DNA of 64,000 bases from Thermogutta sp039793925 (GCF_039793925.1 NZ_JBAMME010000334.1:1-64000), one strand, 5' to 3'; shown: positions 54,912-64,000, counted from the stretch's first letter. The notes: generated by a model not told the origin, from the sequence alone. Translations and numbers: made by a program.

Positions 54912-55910
54912 ATGAAGAGGCTCGCGGTGGTTCTTCTTTCGGGCAGGTTGGACAGCACCCTCGCTGCCCGAATTCTCCAACTTCAGGGCTTCGAGGTGGT
55001 CGGTCTGACGGTGCGTCTCCCTTTTCACCGTTGCGAATCAGCAGCACTCCAGGCAGCGTGCGAGCTCCAAATCCCATTGGCCATGCGGAAGGTGGAGGAA
55101 GACTACATGGAAGTCCTCCGCTATCCCAGGCACGGCTATGGCAAAGGGGCCAATCCCTGTCTGGACTGCCGCACATACATGCTTCGCATGGCCAGACAAC
55201 TCATGGACGAGCTTGACGGAATGCTCGTGGCCACCGGGGAAGTCCTCGGCCAGCGGCCGATGAGTCAGAAACGGTCCCACCTGGGGATCACGGCTTACGA
55301 ATCAGGGCTCCAGGACCGCCTCCTCAGACCGCTCTCCGCCAAGTGCCTGCCCCCGACGCTGCCAGAACGGGAAGGTTACGTCGATCGCGAGAAGCTCTAC
55401 GCTTTCACCGGCCGAAGTCGTAAACCGCTTTGGGCTCTGGCCAGGCAATTGGGGCTCAAAAACATCCCCGAGTCTGGGGCTGCGTGTTCCCTCACCGACG
55501 TCCAATTCGCCCCTAAAGTTTTTGATCTTCTGGATCACGATCCGCAAGCCTCGTTATGGGACTGCGAACTGCTCACCCTGGGCCGCCACGTGCGGCTGGA
55601 TGAGCGCACAAAACTCATCATCGGGCGGAACGAGATGCAGAACCTTCAACTGCGACGTCTCTTTGCAAGACGAACCCGTGAAGACTGCCTACTGCTGACG
55701 CCCGGCAATTTCACGGGTCCTGATGCGATTCTGGTGGGTGACGTTTCCGAACCTCAATGGGAAAAAGCGGTCGCCACCATGTTGCGCTACGTGCATCGTG
55801 AACTTCTTCCTAACGTGGAGGTCGACATTTGCGTGGGGGGTGCGGTTTTCCGTCGCAAGTTCCGCTGCCCGTCATCGGAGACTCAGACATCTCCAAACAC
55901 GGTTCTATGA
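54912..55910 (+). CDS. PP-loop ATP pyrophosphatase, tRNA-thiolation-like
   Basis: A 332-residue protein with an N-terminal PP-loop LLSGRLDSTLAARIL, in which the usual SGGxDS is SGRLDS. NPCLDCRTYMLRMA (CxxC pair) and ATGEVLGQRPMSQ resemble MnmA/ThiI-type adenylating enzymes, as does GAACSLTDVQFAPKVFDLL later. A role in tRNA or other sulphur transfer is inferred. It lies 60 bp downstream of rnc on the same strand, possibly co-transcribed. Confidence 0.65.
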   Translation: MKRLAVVLLSGRLDSTLAARILQLQGFEVVGLTVRLPFHRCESAALQAACELQIPLAMRKVEEDYMEVLRYPRHGYGKGANPCLDCRTYMLRMARQLMDELDGMLVATGEVLGQRPMSQKRSHLGITAYESGLQDRLLRPLSAKCLPPTLPEREGYVDREKLYAFTGRSRKPLWALARQLGLKNIPESGAACSLTDVQFAPKVFDLLDHDPQASLWDCELLTLGRHVRLDERTKLIIGRNEMQNLQLRRLFARRTREDCLLLTPGNFTGPDAILVGDVSEPQWEKAVATMLRYVHRELLPNVEVDICVGGAVFRRKFRCPSSETQTSPNTVL

Positions 55911-56024
55911 TCACAGACAAGGGTCCGAACACGGGCTGAGAGGGGAAGGAACAATGAACGTCCATTTGCCCTGCCAGCAGCTTCTTTGCTGCTGCTGATC
56001 CGTGACCAACCGACGGAGACGAGG

Positions 56025-56062
56025 AAAAAAGCTAGGGACGCCACCATCCTGGAGGCGTCCCT
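56025..56062 (-). terminator. terminator of the H1-like gene
   Basis: Minus-strand stem AGGGACGCC / GGCGTCCCT followed by AGC and six T residues, about 55 bp past the stop of the H1-like gene. Confidence 0.75.
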
Positions 56063-56116
56063 TTCTCGTCGTTGTACTCGAAAGAGCTGTCGCCGAGCTG
56101 CGTCCGTCGCGGAGCC

Positions 56117-56344
56117 TCACGGCGTGGCGGGCGGGGTTTCTTCCGCTGGCGCCGGCGCCGGTGCGGGCGCCCTCTTCGCCGCGGGCTTCTTCGCGGCCTT
56201 CTTCTTGGCCGACTTCTTGACCGCCTTCTTCGCGGTCTTCTTCGCTGCCTTCTTAGCTGCCTTCTTCGCCGGTTTCTTTACCGGCTTCTTAGCGGCTTTC
56301 TTGGCAGCCTTCTTCGCCGCCTTCTTCGCGACTTTCTTGGCCAC
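56117..56344 (-). CDS. histone H1-like lysine/alanine-rich protein
   Basis: A 75-residue protein made almost entirely of AKK/KKAAKK-type repeats with a short Pro/Ala tail. It resembles the C-terminal tails of bacterial histone-H1-like proteins (Hc1-type, Lys-Ala-Pro repeats) that bind and compact DNA. The start is GTG with GGAGG eight bases upstream. A strong terminator follows, so it is an independent, probably abundant, gene. The low-complexity sequence prevents any finer assignment. Confidence 0.75.
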   Translation of the reverse strand: MAKKVAKKAAKKAAKKAAKKPVKKPAKKAAKKAAKKTAKKAVKKSAKKKAAKKPAAKRAPAPAPAPAEETPPATP

Positions 56345-56678
56345 CTGTCGATCCTCCTTTTAAAGACCTGCGGCGTCGAGAGGGTGGAACCCTTGCCACG
56401 TTTTCAACCACTCTCGCACGCCAAACCACCCAAACACTACCACACAACCACGTGCCGGTTCCCTCACCTGCTGATGTGGACACTCTATCGTCATCCGCGG
56501 CTCATCCGTCCGAGCCACCTTCCAGCCGCTGATCACGAATCAACCAGCCCCTCCATAATTAATTGTTATTATCGTAACGTGTTCTTTGAAAAGTGCAAGC
56601 TGAGTGAACAAAAAAACGTGCCGAGTTCTTCAACCTCGGCACGTGCCTCTGCCCACAGCAAACATCAAACATAGACTT
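56345..56678. other. short intergenic region with two transcription signals
   Basis: About 330 bp without a gene. It holds the terminator of the dihydroorotate-dehydrogenase-like gene (listed separately) and should hold the promoter of the H1-like gene; the AT-rich block at 56555-56590 is the likely place. Confidence 0.5.
56610..56643 (-). terminator. Rho-independent terminator of the nifJ operon
   Basis: Minus-strand stem CGTGCCGAG / CTCGGCACG with a 9-nt loop, followed by seven T residues (56610-56616), about 35 bp past the stop of the dihydroorotate-dehydrogenase-like gene. Confidence 0.85.
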
Positions 56679-57686
56679 TCAGATGGGCACTCCTGTGAAG
56701 GAAGTGATGGCCTTCATATAGTTTCCGCGCTCGAACACTTCGGGATTCGGGCAGTTTTTGTGGCTCATACTGCCTTTCATTTGCTCCACGGATTCGTATT
56801 CCTGCTCCTCCATCCACTGCTCAATCTGCTGGAGAAACGTCTTGATACAGCCAAACCCTTGCTTGTAAAGCACCGACGCCAGCATGACCACATCGGCACC
56901 TGCCAGAACTGATTTGATCACAGCCTCTGCCGAGTGGGCTCCGCCCGTGAGCGCCAACGAGGCATTAACCTTTCCATAGAGAATGGCAATCCAGCGCAAT
57001 GGCAGCAGTAATTCGAACTCGGTGCTCAGCACCAGGTGCGGCTTCGTTTCCAGGGTATCTAGCCGGATATCTGGTTGAAGAAACCTGTTGAAAAGGACCA
57101 ATCCCCAAGCGCCGGCATCCACAAGTTGCCTGGCAAAATGCCCGACAGAACTGAGATAGGGGCCAATTTTCACGGCTACCGGTATCGACACCGAAGAAGC
57201 GACCGCTTTGACGAGACTGAGATACTGGGCCTCCACTTCGGCTCCGGAACGTTCCAGATCGGCAGCCACCAAGTAGATGTTCAGCTCGATCGCGTCGGCA
57301 CCGGCCTCCTGGAAGAGCTTGGCGTACCGAATCCAGGAGCCCTCCGTTGTACCGTTGAGACTGGCAATGACAGGGATTGAGAGGCACCGCTTGGCAGTCC
57401 GAATCCGGTCGAGATATTCGTCCGTTCCCAGCCGATATTCTTCCGGTTCGGGGAAATAGGAAAGGGCCTCCGCGAAGCTGTCGGTGCCGAACTCATGGAC
57501 TCGGGCCAGATTCTCTTCCTCCGCCAGAATCTGCTCCTCGAACAGGGACGGCAGCACAATGGCCGCTGCCCCGGCATCTTCCAGCCGCTTCTGGTTATCA
57601 AGACTCTCCGTGAGCGGGCAGGCCGCCGCCACGATCGGGTTTTTCAACTCCAACCCCAGGTAACGCGTACGCAGATCAACACTCAT
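56679..57686 (-). CDS. dihydroorotate-dehydrogenase-like flavoprotein
   Basis: A 335-residue TIM-barrel FMN protein: TRYLGLELKNPIVAAACPLT at the N-terminus, VIASLNGTTEGSW, GADAIELNIYLVA, PVAVKIGPYLSS and LTGGAHSAEAVIKSVLAGAD. It matches the PyrD family but lacks a confident specific subfamily assignment. Its usual partner position directly after nifJ is kept (26 bp), so it is probably co-transcribed and may take part in the same redox metabolism rather than pyrimidine synthesis (inference). GGAGG precedes the chosen ATG. Confidence 0.8.
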   Translation of the reverse strand: MSVDLRTRYLGLELKNPIVAAACPLTESLDNQKRLEDAGAAAIVLPSLFEEQILAEEENLARVHEFGTDSFAEALSYFPEPEEYRLGTDEYLDRIRTAKRCLSIPVIASLNGTTEGSWIRYAKLFQEAGADAIELNIYLVAADLERSGAEVEAQYLSLVKAVASSVSIPVAVKIGPYLSSVGHFARQLVDAGAWGLVLFNRFLQPDIRLDTLETKPHLVLSTEFELLLPLRWIAILYGKVNASLALTGGAHSAEAVIKSVLAGADVVMLASVLYKQGFGCIKTFLQQIEQWMEEQEYESVEQMKGSMSHKNCPNPEVFERGNYMKAITSFTGVPI

Positions 57687-57712
57687 GTTCAGTTCCTCCG
57701 CTGGGTGCATTC

Positions 57713-60700
57713 TCACTCGCCATCACCGCCAGAAACTGCCCCAGAACGGGCAAGGGCTGCGCTGAGATTCTCATACAGGGCATATCGGAAATTGATGTCT
57801 TCCTGGCCAAGCTGGAACAACTGCTCAGCCCGCTCCGGCTTCGAGCGACTCAAGATAGCGAACCGAGCCTGCTTGAGCGCGAAGTCCTTGAAAGCCCCTT
57901 TGGGTGGGCGGCTGTCCACATGGAGCGGCTGCTCTTTGTCACGGGGGTCATAGTGATAGAGCGGCCAGTACCCGCATGCGACCGCTTCCTTCTGGTACTC
58001 CATGCCCTTGGACATATCGATCCCCCACCCGATGCAGTGAGAGAGGGCGATGATGAGAGACGGCCCGCGGTATGACTCCGCCGCTCGAATAACCTTAATC
58101 GCGTGGAGCGGATTGGCACCCAGCGAGATTTGGCCGACGAAGACATTTCCATACGACATTGCGACGAGCCCGAGGTCTTTCTTGCGACTGGGTTTCCCTG
58201 CCGCCGCGAATTTGGCCACCGCTCCTCGGAACGTGGCTTTCGATGCCTGACCGCCGGTATTGGAATAGACTTCCGTGTCCATCACGAGGAGATTGATATC
58301 GCGACCGGAAGCCAGCACGTGGTCCAGGCCACCAAATCCGATGTCGTAAGCCCATCCGTCTCCACCGAAGCTCCAGATGCTACGCCGAATCAGATAATCT
58401 GCGGAGGCAAGGAGATTTGCCGCATCATCGCCCGGGATTTGGGTCAGCTTCTTCTTGAGCTCGGCCACAAGTTGCCGCTGCTTGGCGATTTGCTCGTCCG
58501 TCTCCTGCGGATTGTTCAAAAGCTCGGTCACCAGGTTGTCACCAATCTGAGAGGCCAGCTTCTTGAGAAGCCCTGTGGCGTAATCAATCTGCTGGTCTAC
58601 CGCCAACCGCATGCCAAAGCCAAACTCGGCTGCGTCCTCAAACAACGAATTGTTCCAGGTAGGCCCCCGGCCTTGGTGGTTGGTCGTGTAGGGAGTGCAT
58701 GGCAAATTGCCGCCATAAATTGACGAGCACCCCGTCGCGTTGGCGATCATCATCCGGTCCCCGAAAAACTGGGTAATCAGTTTGACATACGGGGTTTCAC
58801 CGCAACCGGCACAGGCACCGGAGAATTCAAACAGCGGGAGCAGAAGCTGCGAGCCTTTGACCGTATCGACAGCCACCTTGCTGCGCTCGATGTCCGGGAT
58901 GCGGAGGAAAAAGTCGAAGCATGCTCGCTCTCGTTCCAGGTGATCCAGCTTGAACAGCATGTCGATGGCCTTGTGTTTGGCCACCTCTTTGTCACGGACG
59001 GGGCACACCTCCACACACAGGCCACAACCAGTGCAATCGTCCGGAGCAACCTGCACCGTCATGTGGTAGCCCGGATATTCTTTGCCCCGCCAGGGAGCCG
59101 ACTTGAAGCCCTCGGGAGCTTTTTCGAGAATCGCCGGCTCGTAGACTTTCATGCGAATGGCTGCATGCGGGCAGACCAAAGAACAGAGTCCGCACTGGAT
59201 GCAAATCTTCGGGTCCCAGATCGGAATCTCCAGGGCAATGCTCCGCTTTTCGTATTTGGTTGTCCCTGTGGGGAACGTTCCGTCTGGCGGCAGAGCACTC
59301 ACCGGCAACTCGTCGCCACGATAAGCAATCATGGGCCCCAGCACGTTCTTGACAAATTCCGGAGCGTCCTCCGGCACCGGCGGCAGCATGTGGATCTTCG
59401 AGGTCACCTCGTTGGGGTATTTGACCTCCTGGAGTGATTCCAAAGCTTTGTCGACGGCCGCAAAATTCTTTTCGATGATCGCCGACCCGCCCTTCTTTCC
59501 ATAGCTCTGGACGATCATGTCCTTGATCTCTTTGATCGCCTGCTCCACCGGAATGATGTTGGCCAGCTTGAAGAAACAAGTCTGCATGACCGTGTTAATA
59601 CGCACACCGAGGCCCGTCTCTTTAGCCACGCGGTAGGCATCCACCACGTAAAACTTCAACTTTTTGTCGATGATCTGCTTTTGGACTTCGGCGGGCAGGT
59701 GGTCCCACACTTCCTCAGCCGGGAAGGGGCTATTGAGGAGGAAGGTGGCTCCCTCTTCCGCCGCTGCGAGGACATCAATTCGTTCCAGAAAGTGAAATTG
59801 ATGGCACGCCACAAAGTTGGCTTTGTTGATCAGGTAAGAGCCTTTTATCGGACGAGGACTGAAACGTACATGCGAGATCGTCATTGACCCCGCTTTCCGG
59901 GAGTCGTACACGAAGTAGCCCTGGGCGTAGAAGGGGGTATTCTCGCCGATGATCTTGACTGAGCTTCGGTTGGCCGAGACAGTCCCGTCGCTCCCCAATC
60001 CGTAAAACAGGGCCCGCACCACATCCGGCGGTTCAATCGAGAAGGTCGGATCGTAGTCCAGACTCAGGTGGGTAACATCGTCTTTGATGCCCACGGTAAA
60101 ATGCCGCTTGGGTTGCGGTTTCTTCAATTCCTCAAAGACCGCCAGTGCCATGGCGGGGTTAAACTCTTTGGACGACAGGCCATACCGACCTCCGATAATC
60201 AGCGGCGTCGGTGCCCCCGGCGCGTGCTCGGCCCATTTCTCGGCAATGGCCGCCACCACGTCGATATAGAGGGGTTCGCCGATCGCACCAGGTTCCTTGG
60301 TCCGATCCAGGACCGCGATTCGACGGACCGTGGTGGGAAGTGCCCGCACAAAAGCATCCGCATCGAACGGGCGGTAGAGCCGAACTTTCACCAACCCCAC
60401 CTTTTCGCCCCGTTCGACGAGGTAATCGACCGCTTCTTCGACAACGCCGGTGCCGGACGCCATGGCCACGACAACGCGCTCCGCATTCGGCGCTCCCACA
60501 TAATCAAAGAGGTGATACTGCCGTCCAAAAAGCCGCGCAAATTTGTCCATCGCCTTCTGGACAATGGCGGGCGTCTTTAAGTAGAACGGATTGCAAGCCT
60601 CGCGTGCCTGGAAGAAGACGTCCGGATTTTGTGCCGTTCCCCGCAAAACAGGCTTCTCGGGAGACATGGCCCGTTCACGGTGGGCCCGTACCAGCTCCAT

Positions 60701-61291
60701 ATCGATCATCTTCCGCACATCGTCATCGCTGAGCTGTTCGATCTTGGCCACCTCATGGGAGGTGCGGAAACCGTCATAAAAGTGAATGAAGGGCACGCGG
60801 GCTTCCAGGGTCGCCGCATAAGCGATAAGGGCCAGGTCCTGAGCCTCCTGAACCGATCCCGAGGCCAGCAGCGCCCAGCCCGTGGTACGACAGGCCATCA
60901 CGTCGCTGTGGTCACCAAAGATCGAAAGGGCGTGCGTGGCGACCGTGCGGGCGGTGACGTGGAAGACTGCTGGCGTCAGTTCCCCAGCGATCTTGAACAA
61001 ATTGGGGATCATCAGCAGAAGCCCCTGCGAGGCCGTGAATGTGGACGAGAGTGTTCCCGCCTGTAGGGCCCCGTGGCAGGCCCCCGCGGCACCGGCCTCG
61101 CTCTGCATTTCCACCACCTGGGGGACGGCACCGAAGATATTCTTTCGACCCGCGGCCGCCCAGGCATCCGGCAATTCACCCAGGGTGGACGATGGCGTGA
61201 TCGGATAGATCGCCATCACCTCCGAGCAAAGATGAGCAATATTGGCGGTCGCCTCATTTCCTTCAACGGTGACGAAACGCTTCTCGGCCAC
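57713..61291 (-). CDS. nifJ: pyruvate:ferredoxin/flavodoxin oxidoreductase
   Basis: A 1192-residue single-chain PFOR. Domain I contains YPITPSSTLGE and the substrate region. Two 4Fe-4S ferredoxin motifs lie at about residues 697 and 750 (CIQCGLCSLVCPHA, CTGCGLCVEVCP), and a further Cys set is near 855 (CAGCGETPYV). The TPP-binding motif GDGWAYDIGFGG is near 974, with SNTGGQ following. It oxidises pyruvate to acetyl-CoA and reduces ferredoxin or flavodoxin. The length is normal, so the enzyme looks intact. It shows the organism has an anaerobic or microaerobic branch of metabolism. Confidence 0.97.
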   Translation of the reverse strand: MAEKRFVTVEGNEATANIAHLCSEVMAIYPITPSSTLGELPDAWAAAGRKNIFGAVPQVVEMQSEAGAAGACHGALQAGTLSSTFTASQGLLLMIPNLFKIAGELTPAVFHVTARTVATHALSIFGDHSDVMACRTTGWALLASGSVQEAQDLALIAYAATLEARVPFIHFYDGFRTSHEVAKIEQLSDDDVRKMIDMELVRAHRERAMSPEKPVLRGTAQNPDVFFQAREACNPFYLKTPAIVQKAMDKFARLFGRQYHLFDYVGAPNAERVVVAMASGTGVVEEAVDYLVERGEKVGLVKVRLYRPFDADAFVRALPTTVRRIAVLDRTKEPGAIGEPLYIDVVAAIAEKWAEHAPGAPTPLIIGGRYGLSSKEFNPAMALAVFEELKKPQPKRHFTVGIKDDVTHLSLDYDPTFSIEPPDVVRALFYGLGSDGTVSANRSSVKIIGENTPFYAQGYFVYDSRKAGSMTISHVRFSPRPIKGSYLINKANFVACHQFHFLERIDVLAAAEEGATFLLNSPFPAEEVWDHLPAEVQKQIIDKKLKFYVVDAYRVAKETGLGVRINTVMQTCFFKLANIIPVEQAIKEIKDMIVQSYGKKGGSAIIEKNFAAVDKALESLQEVKYPNEVTSKIHMLPPVPEDAPEFVKNVLGPMIAYRGDELPVSALPPDGTFPTGTTKYEKRSIALEIPIWDPKICIQCGLCSLVCPHAAIRMKVYEPAILEKAPEGFKSAPWRGKEYPGYHMTVQVAPDDCTGCGLCVEVCPVRDKEVAKHKAIDMLFKLDHLERERACFDFFLRIPDIERSKVAVDTVKGSQLLLPLFEFSGACAGCGETPYVKLITQFFGDRMMIANATGCSSIYGGNLPCTPYTTNHQGRGPTWNNSLFEDAAEFGFGMRLAVDQQIDYATGLLKKLASQIGDNLVTELLNNPQETDEQIAKQRQLVAELKKKLTQIPGDDAANLLASADYLIRRSIWSFGGDGWAYDIGFGGLDHVLASGRDINLLVMDTEVYSNTGGQASKATFRGAVAKFAAAGKPSRKKDLGLVAMSYGNVFVGQISLGANPLHAIKVIRAAESYRGPSLIIALSHCIGWGIDMSKGMEYQKEAVACGYWPLYHYDPRDKEQPLHVDSRPPKGAFKDFALKQARFAILSRSKPERAEQLFQLGQEDINFRYALYENLSAALARSGAVSGGDGE

Positions 61292-61836
61292 GGCTTAATC
61301 TCCTCTTAATCTATGCCAAATACGGCGGACAAAATTCGCCACTCAATGTGGGGATCACCCTCGATTCATGACGAAAGGCTACCTGAAACCAAGACGGCCC
61401 AAACGCCTGCCAGTCTCCCGAGAATGGCCCCTGGATATACCCCTTCGCCGCGCGGCAAATTCGTTGGTACCGACTACTTGGTCGGTCGTTTAGAATAGCC
61501 GTCACATCTAAGATGAGTTCGGCAAGTGCCACGATTCCCCTGAGATTGCGCATCCCCTGATCTCATCTCATTCCCGGAAGCTCAAACCGTAAGCGTACCG
61601 ATTTCTCTCGGCCGTTGCAAGCTGCGCTAGTTCACCGGTCTATCGAATCTGCGTGGGCCCATCCGCGCCGTCACACCGGCCGCGGCACGTGCCGTGAAAC
61701 CCCGCTTGTCCCGCCCTGGCTTCGGGCAGACTTTGTCGTATAATTGCTGTGCTCAGTTGCAACAATTTTGTCTATCGAATTTCACACTAACGATTGAACC
61801 GGTAACCTGCGCTGCTACCGAGAAAGGAGCCTCGCA
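61292..61836. other. divergent intergenic region between nifJ and the peroxiredoxin gene
   Basis: About 545 bp with no gene. It must hold the promoters of both. A short palindrome ACCGAC-TACTTG-GTCGGT (61469-61486) about 180 bp before nifJ has the shape of a repressor site. Confidence 0.45.
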
Positions 61837-62415
61837 ATGAAGTCCCTGTTCCTCACAAAATTGACTGCAATCGCCTCGGTATTAACCTCGTCCTTGATTG
61901 GTGCGTTTGCCGGCCAGAAAGTGGAGCAACGGGCGGAACTTCGGGTGGGCGATGAAGCCCCAGATTTTAAACTCCCCGGCAGCGATGGCAAAACGTACCG
62001 CCTTTCCGAGTTTCGCAACAAAAAGATTGTCGTCCTCGCCTGGTTCCCCAAAGCCTTCACGCCCGGTTGTACCCGTGAATGCCGCGCCTTCGCCCAGCAG
62101 GCAGACGCATTCGAAGGCCTCCCAGTGGCATATTTCACAGTCAGTGTTGATACGCCTGAGGACAACAAACGGTTCGCCGAATCGCTCAAGGCCCAATATC
62201 CCATTTTGAGTGACCCAACCCGACAAACGGCCCTGGCCTACGGCGTTCTGACTAATCCTCAGGGATTTGCTCAACGATGGACTTTTATTATCGGTCCGGA
62301 CGGGAAGATTCTTCACATCGATAAGCAGGTCAAGGTGGATTCCCACGCCCGGGATGTGGCTGATTGGATCAGAAACTGGCTTCAACAGCATCCGGAGTGG
62401 AAACCCCAGGAATAA
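61837..62415 (+). CDS. PrxQ/BCP-type peroxiredoxin with signal peptide
   Basis: A 192-residue AhpC/TSA-family protein with an N-terminal hydrophobic leader (LTAIASVLTSSLIGAFAG), then the thioredoxin-fold core. The Cys78 and Cys82 pair (TPGCTREC) is the 1-Cys/2-Cys pattern of the PrxQ/BCP subfamily. The leader suggests export to the periplasm. GGAG precedes the ATG. It reduces peroxides, which fits its place opposite an oxygen-sensitive PFOR gene. Confidence 0.88.
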   Translation: MKSLFLTKLTAIASVLTSSLIGAFAGQKVEQRAELRVGDEAPDFKLPGSDGKTYRLSEFRNKKIVVLAWFPKAFTPGCTRECRAFAQQADAFEGLPVAYFTVSVDTPEDNKRFAESLKAQYPILSDPTRQTALAYGVLTNPQGFAQRWTFIIGPDGKILHIDKQVKVDSHARDVADWIRNWLQQHPEWKPQE

Positions 62416-62501
62416 GGCCACCCCAGAATCGTGTGATGGAGCCTCCCGAAGCCCTTGTCAGCCATTTTAGAAAGCTCACCCATTGGCAAACTGAACAAAA
62501 C

Positions 62502-62537
62502 GGCCCCGGGTGATTTGCCCGGGGCCGAAGCATTTTT
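62502..62537. terminator. bidirectional Rho-independent terminator
   Basis: Nine-bp stem GGCCCCGGG / CCCGGGGCC with a 7-nt loop between convergent genes; a T-run (CATTTTT) follows on the plus strand and TTTTG on the minus strand. Confidence 0.75.
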
Positions 62538-62584
62538 GGCGAGTCCGCTATTAACGATTTATTCGCCTTAGCTCGCGTGCTCCT

Positions 62585-63997
62585 TCACGGATGGAGGTTG
62601 TGTGTCACGGTGGGACCAGGATGCCGTACCATCCGGCTGACTCGCATCAGACGCAAATCCGCTTCCCAAACCACCTCGGCCGATCGTCCGTCTGCCGTCG
62701 CCCGCGCTGTAACGAGCTCTTCTCGATCATTCTGATGCAGATACTCTTTAATCTCCTGCACCCGCTTGTTTTTTGGATTCAACTGGGCACAGACGTCCGT
62801 CATCTTTTCGATGGAGGCCCTCATTTCGAAGGAGGGGGCTGCCTGCTCGCCCTGGGCGACGCAGTCATCGATCGCCCGCTTCAGCGTCGCCACCGCGTTC
62901 TTTCCGATGGCCACACCCGCATATCCATTCACAGCCGTGAAGGCCACCTCCAGCTTTTCACCGAGAACCGCTTTTTGCGCAGCGGTGAGTTTGTCGCCGA
63001 GGTTAATTTCCATTCGGTGGATGACGGCATCTCCGTGGCGGGCGTAGTCCGGGGTTACCGTCACCCTCTCAAACAACTTGGGAAACTTCGCCTGAGCAGA
63101 CTCGACAAGGTGTCCGACGAATTTTTCCGTCGCATCCGAATTTCCCACGAATTTGGCCGCCACAAGTGTGACTTGATCCGGCTTGGCCACTAGGGTAACA
63201 GCACCCTCATAACGGCCGTGGTGCACCCAGTCGTTGGCAATGCCAAGCCATTCCTCGAAAAGCTCTCGCACGAGATTGGCATCCTCCGTTTTGGAGATCC
63301 GTCTTTCAATTACCTGTTCCATCTCGGCACGCAACGCCTGTCCGAGTTTTTCCAGCTCCTCTTCAGGCGGGGTCGGGAAGGTGTAAACCCACCCAGCGGA
63401 AAATGCCGCGTCCGGCCAGTGCCGTAGTGCGACGAGAGGACTTGTCACGTTCTGCTGCTCGGCAAAATACCGGGCAAGATTGGTGTTGGGAATGGCGAGG
63501 CAGCGGCAAACGCACCGCACCTTCTGGCTTTCGCGGTCCACCTGCCAGCCGACCACCCATTCCTGAGTCTGTGCTGTCGCCGCTGACGCGACCGAAAGAA
63601 TCTGCGGAATAAGCGTCGCCGCCAGAGGGTGGCGTTCGGCTTCGCGCTGCGTCCTTTCTTTCACCTTTTCCACCCAGGCCCCCAATCGTGGGCCAAAACT
63701 GGCCAAAACCTGGGGAACATTTACCCGTACCCCCACATCCCATTGCAAATCAAAGCCTTCCAACCACGGTTCAGGCGAAGAAGGCACATGCGACACGGCG
63801 GCTTGCTTCTCACTCACGTAGACCCAGCCCGCAACTGCATTGGCGTAAAGTTCTTTTCCCAGAAATGTGAACTTAACGACGCCATCTTCCTTTTCTTCCA
63901 CATCGCCGATCCAGGGCTTGACCACGTCGTGGAGCGCATGCACATCAGTTGTGGGCACGGCTGCCACCCACACCACGCGATCTCCCCCCGCAGACAC
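62585..63997 (-). CDS. hypothetical protein, 5' end cut by the window edge
   Basis: At least 470 residues read from a GTG three bases inside the right edge; the true start is probably outside, because no binding site is visible. No signal peptide or transmembrane segment is seen in this part. Charged helical stretches (ERTQREAERHP, LVRELFEEWLG) alternate with beta-like segments. I do not recognise a family. It is convergent with the peroxiredoxin gene. Confidence 0.6.
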   Translation of the reverse strand: MSAGGDRVVWVAAVPTTDVHALHDVVKPWIGDVEEKEDGVVKFTFLGKELYANAVAGWVYVSEKQAAVSHVPSSPEPWLEGFDLQWDVGVRVNVPQVLASFGPRLGAWVEKVKERTQREAERHPLAATLIPQILSVASAATAQTQEWVVGWQVDRESQKVRCVCRCLAIPNTNLARYFAEQQNVTSPLVALRHWPDAAFSAGWVYTFPTPPEEELEKLGQALRAEMEQVIERRISKTEDANLVRELFEEWLGIANDWVHHGRYEGAVTLVAKPDQVTLVAAKFVGNSDATEKFVGHLVESAQAKFPKLFERVTVTPDYARHGDAVIHRMEINLGDKLTAAQKAVLGEKLEVAFTAVNGYAGVAIGKNAVATLKRAIDDCVAQGEQAAPSFEMRASIEKMTDVCAQLNPKNKRVQEIKEYLHQNDREELVTARATADGRSAEVVWEADLRLMRVSRMVRHPGPTVTHNLHP

Positions 63998-64000
63998 CGC

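Noticed and set aside
56072..56674. 200-residue plus-strand frame antisense to the H1-like gene
   Set aside because: Its Leu/Arg-rich low-complexity sequence is the complement of the lysine codon repeat.

Overview
The window looks like a chromosomal piece of a planctomycete. It has two DUF1559 prepilin-like proteins, a DUF1570 protein, a DUF3467 protein, three large CRTAC1-type (FG-GAP plus ASPIC/UnbV) lipoproteins, and moderately GC-rich coding DNA with many GTG and TTG starts. A Pirellulales/Thermogutta-like host is my best guess, but it is inferred from gene content only. A 10-base N run at 3311-3320 shows that this is a draft assembly. Two nearby genes (phoH and the HD-phosphohydrolase after it) carry a frameshift and a missing start codon, which may be base errors or real lesions.

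Layout. 0.2-1.2 kb: a DUF1559 protein. 1.4-8.4 kb (minus strand): a Flp/Tad pilus operon in the order flp pilin, small membrane ORF, cpaA, tadE, cpaB, cpaC, cpaE. Its roughly 500-nt leader holds a c-di-GMP-I (GEMM) riboswitch. 8.5-10.1 kb: a secreted GHL15-like glycosidase followed by a decayed sulfatase. 10.2-15.8 kb: a fatty acid desaturase, a znuA-znuC-znuB zinc importer and a serine hydrolase. 16.0-20.4 kb (minus): prs and a translation cluster rplY-pth-rpsF-ssb-rplI. 20.9-24.0 kb: a leucine-rich-repeat protein, a second DUF1559 protein and a lipoprotein. 24.2-32.3 kb (plus): a tightly packed run TPR, CRTAC1, CRTAC1, TPR, CRTAC1. 32.4-38.9 kb (minus): DUF3467, a PgpH-like HD hydrolase, phoH, a zinc-ribbon protein and DUF1570. 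39.4-43.3 kb: an isopropylmalate/isocitrate dehydrogenase, a SOUL protein, and a fasciclin gene divergent from a MerR/B12-domain regulator. 43.4-46.1 kb (minus): an NtrC-type response regulator and its histidine kinase. 46.4-50.0 kb: hisN-like phosphatase, NAD(P)H oxidoreductase, thioesterase, ispD and tRNA-Pro(GGG). 50.3-55.9 kb: a glycine-zipper lipoprotein, an M16 peptidase pair, rnc with a long leader hairpin, and a PP-loop enzyme. 56.1-64.0 kb: an H1-like basic protein, a dihydroorotate-dehydrogenase-like protein next to nifJ, a PrxQ-type peroxiredoxin and a partial hypothetical protein cut by the window edge.

The most informative features are the c-di-GMP riboswitch in front of the Flp pilin, the TPR/CRTAC1 gene run, a B12-domain regulator that has lost CarH photochemical residues, the rnc leader hairpin, and the phoH/pgpH sequence problems. 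No CRISPR array, insertion sequence or prophage was seen.
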